Shown here one piece after another: positions 22,919 through 33,347 of a stretch of DNA of 64,000 nt. The DNA is taken from NCBI GenBank assembly GCA_030686995.1, contig CM060698.1:143425106-143489105 (forward strand), read 5' to 3'. The DNA comes from Artemisia argyi (Eukaryota > Streptophyta > Magnoliopsida > Asterales > Asteraceae). The notes under the pieces were generated by a model. The model had not been told where the DNA came from and made no database searches. It saw only the letters and a program-made list of their open reading frames with translations. The translations under genes and the position numbers were made by a program. Position 1 is the stretch's first letter, and each line of letters begins with the position of its first letter.

Positions 22919-23207
22919 TATAAACAAACTCGTACCCACAACTAAAAAGTTGTTGAACATATTCACATTCACATGCCATTAAACAATTTTATTTATTTTT
23001 CTCTTTCTTTATTATAGTTAGGCCTTCTACATTAGAGTGAGTTCGCATTGTCTAAAGATATGAGTTACACGCCACCTCATCATTCAATTACATTGTGAGA
23101 TACTACGTGTAAAATGAGTTCCTCTCTGTTTGCATCATTTTTAAACTTTAATAGAGATCTCTCTTATCTCATACTCATTATTTTTCTATAGAAAGCCTTC
23201 TCATTTC

Positions 23208-23647
23208 TAGGAGCGTAAACGAGACGAGACAACTCGCGAGTTATTTGAGATCGACTCGTAAATTACTCGAAATCGATTTGATTTAAACGAGTCGAGCTCG
23301 AGTTCGAGCTACTTAAGTATATTTTTAGTCAAGTTTGATTTCCAAAACACTCAGCACGTGAAGCTCGCGACTCTTATTGATCTTCGATTTAATCAGTTTT
23401 ATCCTTTCATATACATAAATTTACTTAATTTTCATACAAATCAAGTCGAATTGACCTTGATATGCCGGGTATTTATCGAGTTCGAGCATAAAATGTAGAA
23501 ATAATCAAGCTCGAGTCGAGTTTCAAGTCGAGTTTTATATGACGAGTCGCGCTCGAGCTCAAGTCGAGTTTCAAGCTTGAGTTTTAGCATTGAAGTCGAG
23601 CTCGAGCTTGATATTACTTAGCTTGACTCGGCTCGTTTACACCCCTA
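23208..23647. mobile_element. TIR element of the GTGTAAACGAGCCGAG family
   Basis: The left end TAGGAGCGTAAACGAGACGAG and the right end (TAGGGGTGTAAACGAGCCGA on the other strand) form the termini. The body contains many copies of CTCGAG/GAGCTCGAG. Flanking 8-mers CTCATTTC and CTTGTTTC match at six of eight positions. Probably an old non-autonomous DNA element. Confidence 0.55.
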
Positions 23648-23844
23648 CTTGTTTCTCCCTCCATAAAATTTAAATGAAGGCTCTGGTAGGTTTAATGGAT
23701 TGTAAAGAATTAATGTAAAATTATAATATGTATACATGGCATTAAGTTATACTCAAAATGATTCAATGCATCAGAGACTCCTAACTTGTAAAAGTATTTC
23801 ACCTAATGTTCTATTTTTCATGTACGTGTGTTAGTAGAAGATAC

Positions 23845-23969
23845 TGTTAGATGATTAGTCTTAGGTTGTGTTTAGGCCTATTATGTATTTGGCTCATTGT
23901 ATCTTATACATACCGAACTTATGTATCGATCTTAGGAATGCAAAAACAGTCGATTATCATAAACTTACA
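23845..23969 (+). repeat. 5' LTR of the Copia element (125 bp)
   Basis: Starts TGTTAGATGATTAGTC and ends AAACTTACA. The primer-binding site follows at once: TGGCATCAACCC at 23,970-23,981, resembling the TGGTATCAGAGC complement of initiator methionine tRNA. The LTR is very short for a Copia element of this size. Confidence 0.93.
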
Positions 23970-24156
23970 TGGCATCAACCCTAACTCTCGATCCCTATCT
24001 TCTTCTGCTTCCGCACAATTAACTCTAAATTAATGTTTTTTTTTCCTTTTTTTCTTTTTCGTTTAAAGATTATGTTTGTCGACCTTGTGTGTTGTCGACT
24101 GTTTAAATTATTCGTTTGTCGACCATTGTGTGTTGTCGAACTGATTGTTTAACGGT

Positions 24157-24400
24157 TGGGTTAGAGCAAAGAAAACGATTTCGGGTTTTGAATCGGTTTT
24201 GGAGTTACAGGTTTGTCGATCGGAGAAGACGAAGTCTATTAAACAAAAGCTAAATTGTGATTGGTTATTTGTTTCTTGGGTTAGAGCAAAGAAAACGATT
24301 TCGGGTTTTGAATCGGTTTTGGAGTTACAGGTTTGTCGATCGGAGAAGACGAAGTCTATTAAACAAAAGCTAAATTGTGATTGGTTATTTGTTTCTTGGC
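24157..24400 (+). repeat. Perfect 120-bp tandem duplication in the Copia leader
   Basis: Two head-to-tail copies of exactly 120 bp (period from TTGGGTTAGAGC at 24,156 to the same string at 24,276), with no difference that I can see. The unit is a multiple of three and stays open, but it lies ahead of the gag start and is followed by a run of about 39 T (24,413-24,451), so it is more likely untranslated leader. Confidence 0.9.
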
Positions 24401-24409
24401 AAGTGAGGG

Positions 24410-24458
<49 letters not shown>

Positions 24459-24579
24459 ATTGTTGCTTATCAACTTGTTGCTGCTGAATTTCTTATTCAA
24501 TTGGGTGCAAGTGGATTCCTTATTAAATTGTGAAATTTTGGTACTATTAATTTAGTAAGGGTTTGTCGTACTATTAACC

Positions 24580-25990
24580 ATGACTACGGATACAACTCCT
24601 CCTCCACCGGTTCTCACTTTGTCGGATAAAGTTATGGCTATGAATCACCTAACCACTTTTGTTCTCATCAAACTTGATGTTGAAGAGATGAATTACTCCC
24701 AATGGGTGTATTATTTTTCTCACCTTCGTCATGGCTATGGCATCTTGGACCATCTTGTTGATCCATCCGAATCCTCCTCTGCTACACCTTCTTCACCACC
24801 AACTAGGGATCCGGAATGGCTAAAGGTTGATTTCATTATTCGGTCTGTGATCTTTTCCACACTTGCAGTGAATCTTCAAAAGCGGTTGGTTGTTCTTAAT
24901 CCCCAAACTGCCAAAGAGGCGTGGGTGTCCCTTGCAACGATTTTCCAAGACAATAAACGCCCAAGAGCTATGGCTTTGAAGGCAGAGCTACGGAATTTGA
25001 AGCGTAGGGACTTAACAATTGATGCATACTTTCAGAAAATTGAGTCAATTGCTTCAGTGTTAAATGGTCTTGGTTCTCCTCTTAGCAATGATGATATTGT
25101 TACGTTTGCACTTGAAGGTTTGCCAAACACGTATGATGTGATTTCTACAGTTATTACTAGTAGGGAACCCTTTCTCGATCTCAAGACGGTTCGTTCTTTA
25201 TTGACCACACAAGAGATGCGTATGAAATCTAAGGTTCAAGACCCGCTTGTGGCTGCTACATCTGCTTCTCCTATGGTCCTATTGGCAAATAATAATGCTC
25301 GGCGTTCGTCTAATCCTTTGGAAAAAGTGAACAAACCTTGTTTTTTTTTGCTAAAGGTCATTGTCGTTTGAGGCGTGTCGGTATCTTCATAATGGTGTTC
25401 ATGGTAAGTCTACTTTACTCCCTCATACTTCCGGTTCATCATCTCCTTTGTCGGATATGGATACCTTGCGACAATTGCTGGCTACGTTGGGGTTTACCTC
25501 TACGTCTAGCCAAACTACTCCTCCTGTTACTTATACTACCAATACATCTCCTGTTGCGTATACTATGAATAACCATCCTTATGGATCGGCTCTTCTACAA
25601 TACCAATCCTAGCCTCTCTATTCGGTCCAAGTGTTTCCACAAGGGGTTCAAGGTTTACCACAGGGGGCAGGTCATAATGTTGCTCAAGGGGTTCACGGTC
25701 TACCACAGGGGGTTCAGTTTGGGGTGACAGGTTTGTTTCCACATGGGGTTCACGTTACGCAGGGGGTTCCGTTTGCTGCAGGTTCTCAGCCGTTGCAGGG
25801 GGTTCAAGGTCTATCACAGGGGTTCAGTTTACAGGTTCACAACCTGGGGTTCAGTTCGGTCCAAGTATGGTTCAGCAAGGGCCATCACCAGCCGGTTTTC
25901 ACCCGGGTCAACTACTAGCATCAGGTTCACAGGGCTCGGGTCAAGAGACTCTTTTACCAAATGCCTTTAATACCACCACTCTTCAGGAAC
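24580..25990 (+). pseudogene. Copia gag region, frame-broken
   Basis: The first reading frame, 24,580-25,371, has the retrotransposon Gag domain of Copia type, including the conserved pattern NPQTAKEAWVSLATIFQDN and LTIDAYFQKIESIASVLN. Around 25,335-25,410, after two frame changes, a cysteine/histidine cluster C-x7-C-x4-C-x3-H (with GHCR and ACRYLHN) looks like a CCCH finger instead of the usual CCHC knuckle. The next part, from 25,361, has a stop at 25,610-25,612 and then a low-complexity QGVQGLPQG repeat (25,631-25,860). A one-base loss in a G run near 25,820 shifts into the frame that carries protease. Confidence 0.85.
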
Positions 25991-28900
25991 CGGCTGCTGG
26001 CAACTGGAATATGGATACAGGTGCGAGCTCTCACCTTAATGATTCTATACATAGTCTTAGTTATATTCTTAATGAGTGCATTTATCCATCTGTTGAGGTT
26101 GGTGATGGGTGTTTCATTCACGTCACTAACTCTGGTCATAGTATTTTGTCTACCCCCTTTCGTCCTCTTCGTTTAAATAATGTTTTAATCACTCCTCACA
26201 TTGTCAAAAATCTAATTTCTGTGCATCAATTTGTTCGTGATAATTATTGCACTATTGAATTTGATCCTTTTGGTTTTTCTGTGAAGGACTTCCTAACTCG
26301 ACGGGTACTCCTCCGTTGTGATAGCACGGGTGATCTCTATCCTATTACTAAGCCTTCTCCCATTCCTCTAGCTTATCTTACCAGTCAGTATACGTGGCAT
26401 CAACGACTTGGACATCCAGTGAGTGAAGTGTTGCGGCGTCTTGTCTCTAGTGATTCTATTTCTTGTAATAAAGAGAAGTCTCCCGTTCTTTGCCATGCTT
26501 GTCAGCTTGGTAAACATGTAAAGCTTCCGTTTGTTAGTTCGTCTAGTTCTGTTATTTCTTGTTTTGACATTGTTCACTCGGATTTATGGACATCCCCAAT
26601 TCCGAGTCTTTCTGGTTTCAAGTATTATGTTTTGTTTCTGGATTATTACTCTCAGTATGTTTGGGTTTATCCGTTAATGAATAAATCTGATGTTTTGTCT
26701 AAATTTAAGTTGTTTTGTAGTTATGTTTGTACTCAGTTTAAGTGTGAAATTAAATCGTTTCAGTGTGATCATGGTGGTGAGTTTGATAATACTGTCTTTC
26801 ATAAATTATTTTCCACCCATGGCATCCAATTTAGATTTTCTTGCCCTCGCACATCTCAACAAAACGAAAAATCTGAACACATGATTCGTACCATAAATAA
26901 TCTTATTCCTACTTTGTTGTTTCAAGCACACCTACCACCAAACTATTGGACCGAGGCTCTTAATATATGGCTGTTTATTTATTGAATATATTACCTTCTC
27001 GTGCCATTAATAATGAGATCCCCTTTACCCGACTTTTTGGTGCTACACCTGATTATAGTGTTCTTCGTGTTTTTGGATGCCTTTGTTACCCACATATTGA
27101 TACTAATCATAAATTAGGACCTCGTGCCACACCTGCAATCTTTCTGGGACACGCAACCAATCATTTTGGCTATCGTTGTCTTGATCTTAACACCAACAAG
27201 ATTATCATCTCTCGCCATGTTACCTTTGATGAAACGGTTTTTCCGTTTCAATCCCATCCTTCTAAACTCACCCCCGCATATGATTTTTTGGAAGATTCTT
27301 CCAATCGCATTTCCACCATTATCCGTACCACCCCAATTGCTCCTGAACCAACACCAATTGCTCCTGAACCAACACCAACCGATATCCCTGCACCACCTAC
27401 ACCTCCATCAAATGTTCTTGTTCCTGCACCAACACCTCCTTTACCACCTTCGTCTCCACCTATTGTCTCTACTCATCCCATGGTCACACGTTCTCGTGCA
27501 GGGATTACTCGTCCCAATCCTAAGTATGCTGGTCATGTGTCTACTGTTTCTCCTTTGCCTCGGTCATATAAAGATGCTTTTAATGATCCCAATTGGTGAA
27601 ATGCTATGTATGATGAGTATAATGCACTTCTTATGAATAAAACTTGGACTCGTGTACCTAGACCTGAGGGTCTCAATGTTGTTAGTTGTATGTGGTTACT
27701 TCGTCATAAATATTTAGCTAATGGCACTCTTAGTCGGTATAAGGCATGTATTGTTGCCAATGGTAGCACACAGATTGAGGGGGTTGATGTTGATGAGACC
27801 TTTAGCCCGGTTGTTAAGCCGGGCACCATTCGGACTGTTCTTAGCCTCGCTATTTCTCGACATTGGTCTGTTCATCAGCTTGATGTCAAGAATGCTTTTT
27901 TACATGGTGATTTAGTTGAAACTGTTTATATGCATCAACCTCCCGGTTTTAGGGATCCAGAGCATCCGGATTATGTTTGTTTATTACAGAGGTCTCTTTA
28001 TGGTCTTAAGCAAGCACCTCGGGCATGGTTTCAGCGGTTTGCTGCTTACATAACTACTGTTGGGTTTACTCCGAGTCGTTGTGACTCTTCTTTGTTTATT
28101 TATATATAGGGTGATGCTCCTGCTTTTCTGTTACTATATGTGGATGATATTGTGCTCACTGTTTCCTCTGATAGTTTATTACAGAGGATTATTGCTTCTT
28201 TACATAAGGAGTTCTCTATGACGGATTTGGGTGCTCTTAACTATTTTTTGGGTGTGTCGGTTACGCGTGACTCTTCTGGGATGTTTTTGTCACAGTGTAA
28301 ATATGCTATGGAGATTTTGGAACGTGCACATATGGTTGGTTGTAACCCTTCTCGGACTCCTGTTGACACTGAGTCTAAATTGGGCGATGATGGTGATCCG
28401 GTTTCTGATTCTAAGTTATATCGGAGTCTTGCAGGTTCTCTTCAGTATCTCACTTTCACTAGACCTGATATTACATATGCTGTTCTGCAGGTTTGCCTTT
28501 ATATGCATGATCCTCGGGAGCCTCATTTGTCTGCTCTAAAGCGGATTTTACGGTATGTTCAGAGGACTCTAGATTATGGTTTACAGTTATTTTCTTCTAC
28601 CACTAAGTCCTTGGTTGCTTATTCGGATGCTGATTGGGCGGGTTGCCCTACATACTACAAGACGGTCTACATCAGGTTATTGTGTATTTCTTGGCAACAA
28701 CTTGCTCTCCTGGTCCTCTAAGCGTCAACCTACGCTTTCTCGTTCCAGTGCTGAGGCTGAGTATCGTGGTGTTGTCAATGCTGTTGCTGAGACATGTTGG
28801 CTTCGGAATTTACTTCGTGAGCTTCATACACCTTTGTCCTCTGCTACTATTGTTTATTGTGATAATGTGAGTGCAGTGTACTTGTCATCTAATCCTGTTC

Positions 28901-29105
28901 AGCATCAACAGATGAAGCACATTGAGATTGATATTCATTTTGTTCGTGATTTGGTTGCTACTAGTCAGGTTCGAGTTCTACATGTTCCTTCTCTGTTTCA
29001 GTATGCTGATATTTTTACCAAAGGATTACTGTCTGCCTTGTTTGCTGAGTTTCGTGACAGGTTGAGTGTTCGGTCTCCTCCCGCTCAAATTGCGAGGAAG
29101 TGTTA
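25991..29105 (+). pseudogene. Copia pol region (protease, integrase, reverse transcriptase, RNase H), broken
   Basis: Protease active site DTGAS is at about 26,014-26,028. The integrase zinc-binding HHCC region is at about 26,395-26,520 (WHQRLGHP, CHACQLGK). Integrase catalytic residues are D at 26,581, D at 26,767 and E at 26,875; the last two are 35 residues apart, the expected D-35-E spacing. Reverse transcriptase shows QLDVKNAFLHG, YGLKQAPRAWFQRF and YVDD at 28,137-28,148. RNase H shows [18 protein letters not shown] and [12 protein letters not shown]. Lesions: frame change near 26,965, stop at 27,597-27,599, stop at 28,107-28,109, frame change near 28,650-28,665. The purine tract GCGAGGAAG precedes the 3' LTR. 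Confidence 0.92.
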
Positions 29106-29225
29106 GACGATTAGTCTTAGGTTGTGTTTAGGCCCATTATGTATTTGGCTCATTATATCTTATATATACCGAACTTATGTATCGATATTAGGAATGCAAA
29201 AACAGTTGATTATCATAAACTTACA
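29101..29225 (+). repeat. 3' LTR of the Copia element (125 bp)
   Basis: Starts TGTTAGACGATTAGTC and ends AAACTTACA, same length as the 5' LTR and differing at six sites. The pol stop codon TAG (29,103-29,105) lies inside its first bases. Confidence 0.93.
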
Positions 29226-29327
29226 GATACATCAAGTCAATATAACCGAATATCACAATCCAATTAACTATCAATAGGAAATATAGGTTGTCTCATACAA
29301 CACAAATGTTAAAGCAACGAAACTACA

Positions 29328-31974
29328 TCATTTTCTTTCGTTCTTAGAATAAAATCTAAGAACGACATAAAACAAGAGACGATACAAAACACCCCAAGCC
29401 AACAAAATCCCGACATCGTACCACACATTTTCCCAGTGTATATCCATCGATTTCAACACGTCTTCACCAATCAACAAACAATCGATACCTTGCTTCGTTG
29501 GATCATTCTTATGCGTGTTACTAATCTTTACTTCTCCAAGTGGACCGGGTGATAGCTCGGAGAAGTTTCCTGTGTAACAACGACTACCTCTAAACTCGTT
29601 CACCAACAACGCCTCAAAAGGATACTTGATCGCAGATATGTAATGTAGCCAAATCCAGTAGGATGGGATATGCGATGCTTTTAGGAAAAAACCGCAAGTC
29701 AAGAAAAATAGCGCTGTTGTAGCTATGACCACTGCGTAGCCAGTGATGTAACTTGGGACTAACGCGCTCACGAGCATCACATAAGCATTTGTAGTAATGA
29801 GAGATGAGTAAAGTATGACCCAAAAACGGAATAAGTTGCTGTTTAGTTTGAGGATGAATTGTGTGATGGCTGCGAATGTGAATCCTTGGATTGCAAAAAA
29901 CGGAAGGTATACAATGAGAGATGAGATGACATAAGATGATGCACGGTAAGCGTTATGGGAGGTCTCACGGATAAATATGAATCTTTCTTGAATGAATGTG
30001 GGCACGGCGTCATTTGAGGAAAAAAAGACTAGACAAACCGCGAAAATGTAGAAGTTAAGAAGGCGGTTGATTGTTTTGAAGTTGTAATGGCTAAGGTTTT
30101 CAAAGAGGGAAGCTAAGATGAGACCCATTACGGTTAAAACTATCTCACGCGAAAGAAATAGTTCAGGTGTCCGAATCACATTCAATGCGGTTCGCCATGA
30201 GAGAACCATGACTTCCCGTAACCATGGGTTTGCGTATCTTGGTCCTAAGTCGGGTTCATCAAGGACCTCTTGTTCAAACGTGTGTTCATATGACACGTAT
30301 GAATCTGATGACGGACTAAACATGACCGGTGGCTTGCGATTGCGGTTTATGCTTGGTGTGACTCCGACTGGAGTCATGCCAGGAGTGGTCCTACCCCTGG
30401 CTGGAGTCCATGATGGTGCACGCTGTGGAGTACCTTTCACACCGTGGTACAGCCATACTGAAAAATCCTTATAAAAGTCTGAAGCTAAACGTGGACGATA
30501 GACTCCGCTGGCCATATTCATCGGTGTTTGAGCAACTTTACGTTCTCTGGAATTATCAAACTCGTCATCAGAGTCATTTCCATGATAATCGATTGTGGTG
30601 GAATTGTTTCGAGGGGTTGTGTTGCCACTTGAAAAAGAAAGCCCGTGACGATGGACTTGTTGTTGGCGTCTAGGTGTTTTCTGTTTCGGGACCGGAGTTT
30701 GAGCCACTGGATCGGGCTTAAGTCCCTCACGTTGGTACATAACAAGTGGGTCGAGCCCAATAGTGGACTCGTCATACTCCTTGATTACATCCAAAAGGTA
30801 CTCGAGATTATTCTCGTTTTCTGGCACTGGTCGCTCGAATCCCGCAAGATGTGCAGATAGAGCATTTGGGCTTCCTAAATATATCAGCCTCCCTCTGTCA
30901 CAATAAACAACTTTCGACATTTGATAACAAACCTAACCATATAAAACATGAAATTTTGTAGTCTTAAACATGTTTTTTACCTAGCGAGAACAACGATGCG
31001 GTCGAGTAGCATTTGGATCCGAAATGAAGGCTGATGGATAGTCATAAGCACGATACTCCCATTACGAGCAATATCCTTAACCTTCTCAACAACACTAAAT
31101 GCACTAGTCGAATCGAGCCCTGATGTCGGTTCATCCAGAAACAATAATGATGGTTTATGGATTATGTCAATCCCAATCGACACCCGTCGCCTCTCACCAC
31201 CCGAAACCCCTCTCCTCCCCTCATCACCAATATACGTATGAGCCGTGCTCTGCATTTATTAACCATAAATTCGTTTAGTTTACAACGATATCAAACTTAA
31301 CTTCGGTTTTTTCCATAAAAGTGGTATAAAGAGTCATACGGTTAAGCCCAACTGGTCAAGCAGCTCGATGACCCGTTTTTTCTTCTCGGACCGGGATAAA
31401 GAAGGTGGAAGTCGAACTTCTGCCGCAAACATGAATGTCTCGAAAACAGTCAACATAGCAAAGAGTTGATCGTCTTGCATAACATATGAAGATACCATCT
31501 TCATGTAGCTAGCTGTTACCTGTACACCGAAATTAAACCATATATAAGAAGTAACCCATATGAGGTCCAAAGAACCTAAACATTCATCAGGTGATTTAAA
31601 ATTATACATACCGGCTTGCCTTCAATCTGAACCGAGCCTTCAAGACTCCCTTGAGCAATTCGGCCTGCCAAAGCATCAAGAAAAGTAGATTTTCCCGCAC
31701 CACTGGGACCCATAATCGCCATAATTTCACCACGCACAGCCTGACCTGATATATCATTCAACAGATAAGCTTCTTTCGTGATCCAAACGCCATCTTTCTT
31801 CTGTTTCTTCATCACACTATATGACAAGTTATTGAACTCAAGACCACACCCGGGTTGAAGTTTTTTGTTCGGGTTTTGCACCATGTTCTTGTTTGATTTG
31901 GCCTTCGTTTTGTCCAAATCAAGCAGAGTCTCGAGACTCCGGTTTGTATCTGTTCTAGCAAACCTCCCCGCCAT
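29328..31974 (-). CDS. STR: Half-size ABCG transporter STR (STUNTED ARBUSCULE)
   Basis: Four exons, 31,612-31,974, 31,340-31,519, 30,981-31,249 and 29,328-30,894, all with GT..AG introns and consistent phases, give about 792 residues. The nucleotide-binding domain comes first (ABCG reverse order): Walker [10 protein letters not shown] at 89-97, Q-loop Q136, signature VSGGERRR at 196-203, Walker B LLFLDE at 216-221, D-loop SGLD, H-loop H253. A long polar linker (about 300-510) is followed by six or so membrane spans. The N-terminal [20 protein letters not shown] and NDISGQA strings and the long linker are what I recognise from STR of mycorrhizal legumes and rice. STR pairs with STR2 in the periarbuscular membrane and is required for arbuscule development, probably by exporting lipid to the fungus. 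The start is the first ATG and gives the family N-terminus. The reading frame is undamaged. Alternative: another ABCG half-transporter of the same clade. Confidence 0.9.
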
Positions 31975-32048
31975 ATTCTAACGAAAGAGTCTGTTAGACT
32001 ATTTCGTGTTGTTTAAAGATGAGAAATTATACTTTTAGATGATGACAG

Positions 32049-32066
32049 ATTTATAAGTAACAAGAG
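32049..32066 (-). promoter_or_regulatory. TATA-like box with adjacent CTTGTT motif upstream of STR
   Basis: On the STR strand TTATAAAT lies about 75-82 bp before the start codon, and CTCTTGTT lies just upstream of it (32,059-32,066). A second CTTGTTCC is at 32,226-32,233. CTTGTT is the core of the MYCS/CTTC elements known from promoters of mycorrhiza-induced genes. The match is short and may be chance. Confidence 0.3.
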
Positions 32067-32780
32067 AATAGATGCTGGAACTAAAGACAAAACAGATTTG
32101 GAGGGCGACAATGCATATGATGTATTGCTTTGATGGCACCGCAACAACAGATTGCTGAATTTTGTTTCATATGATAACGTCTGGTACTAGATGTATAATA
32201 ATATTCCTATTCAGTGCATTTCACAGGAACAAGTAACTTAAAATAAAGTTGAGATTTTTAACTGTATATGAACATAAATGAGTACTCTCATTGACATTGA
32301 GATAATTTTCGAAAGCCGTTTTAGTAGATATTCTTGTGGGATTGAACTACCTACCATTTTGTACTCATCGAGATTACACTTACACAGTTACAATTGTTTG
32401 ATCAATCAGCAGAGTTCTATAAATAGAAAGTTGTAATTTGTAAAGTTAATAGCTTCTGATTATACCAAGCATAAATGTTTACAGAGAGGTAAAATAGTTT
32501 AAACTTTAGGTAAACTTTAAAGGCTAATTTAGTGAGTAAAATTTAACCAAGTTTTGTAGTAAATCAACCCGAAAAATAAACAAACTTACCATATAGCGCA
32601 AACAATCGATTCATGAACGAAATCATACCTGGAAAACCAATTAAATCGATTCATGAACATCTTACCATTTAGCGCATACAATGTTTCAAGTTTCTAAATC
32701 CGCCAACAAATGTATTATACATTATGATATGTTCGTTTAGACGCTGGTTTTACGCAATTACAATTTCCATGACACAAACG

Positions 32781-33091
32781 GCTGAGCATCGGGCCGGATC
32801 CCGACCCGACCCGACTCGACTAATCCCGATCCCGAAAGTCACCTAAATCATAAACCGAATACCGACCCGAAAGTAGTCGGTTTTTTGGCCCGTCCCGACC
32901 CGTCCCCGAAAGTAGTCGGTTTTTGCTTGTATTTTGTCGGTTTTTGGCCCGTCCCGACCCGTCCCGAATCCTGGAAATGCTAAAAATCCATCCCGACTCC
33001 CGACCCGAGAAGCTATTATTCGGTTTCGGGACTATCGATTTATGTCAGGATCGGGTCGGTTGTCGGAATTTGGGCGGTTTTGCTCAACCCT
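32781..33091. mobile_element. CCCGACCC-rich TIR element
   Basis: The left end GCTGAGCATCGGGCCGGATC and the right end (AGGGTTGAGCAAAACCGCCC on the other strand) share GNTGAGCA. ACAAACG occurs on both sides (32,774-32,780 and 33,092-33,098). The body is repetitive in CCCGACCCG. No coding capacity; class uncertain. Confidence 0.5.
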
Positions 33092-33347
33092 ACAAACGTG
33101 TGATAAACAGGCACTAAAACTCAAACAGCAGACAAGCAACATGAAACTAGATTGAACCCGATATCTGCACCTAATGGAAATATGCAAACTCTCAAATTTC
33201 AAACTTTGAGTTCAAAATTCAGTTATAATCTATCATTAACAAGTTTACATGCCAAAACTAGAAAGTTTGAGAAAATTACTTACAAATGTAGCACTAATTC
33301 ATCAGATACGCATTAAAAAAACTAACATAAACGACAAACTAGTCAAC

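Larger units (their letters stand above)
23845..29225 (+). mobile_element. Complete Copia LTR retrotransposon, inactivated
   Basis: A 5,381 bp element bounded by two 125 bp LTRs and the exact 5 bp duplication GATAC (23,840-23,844 and 29,226-29,230). Domain order is Gag, protease, integrase, reverse transcriptase, RNase H, as in Copia. The two LTRs differ at six sites by my alignment, five of them transitions, so about 95% identity; the insertion is neither brand new nor ancient. Several stops and frame changes make it non-functional on its own. It lies in opposite orientation to the STR gene and ends 103 bp before the STR stop codon on the map, that is, just downstream of STR. Confidence 0.95.
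31975..33347. other. Intergenic between STR and the RPK2-like gene
   Basis: Contains the STR upstream region and, from 33,099 to 33,347, the probable 3' flank of the receptor kinase gene. The only clear insertion is the element at 32,781-33,091. Confidence 0.5.

Noticed and set aside
22659..22979. Open frames on both strands with SFSSDFDRNYF-like text
   Set aside because: They arise from the inverted arms of the Stowaway MITE.
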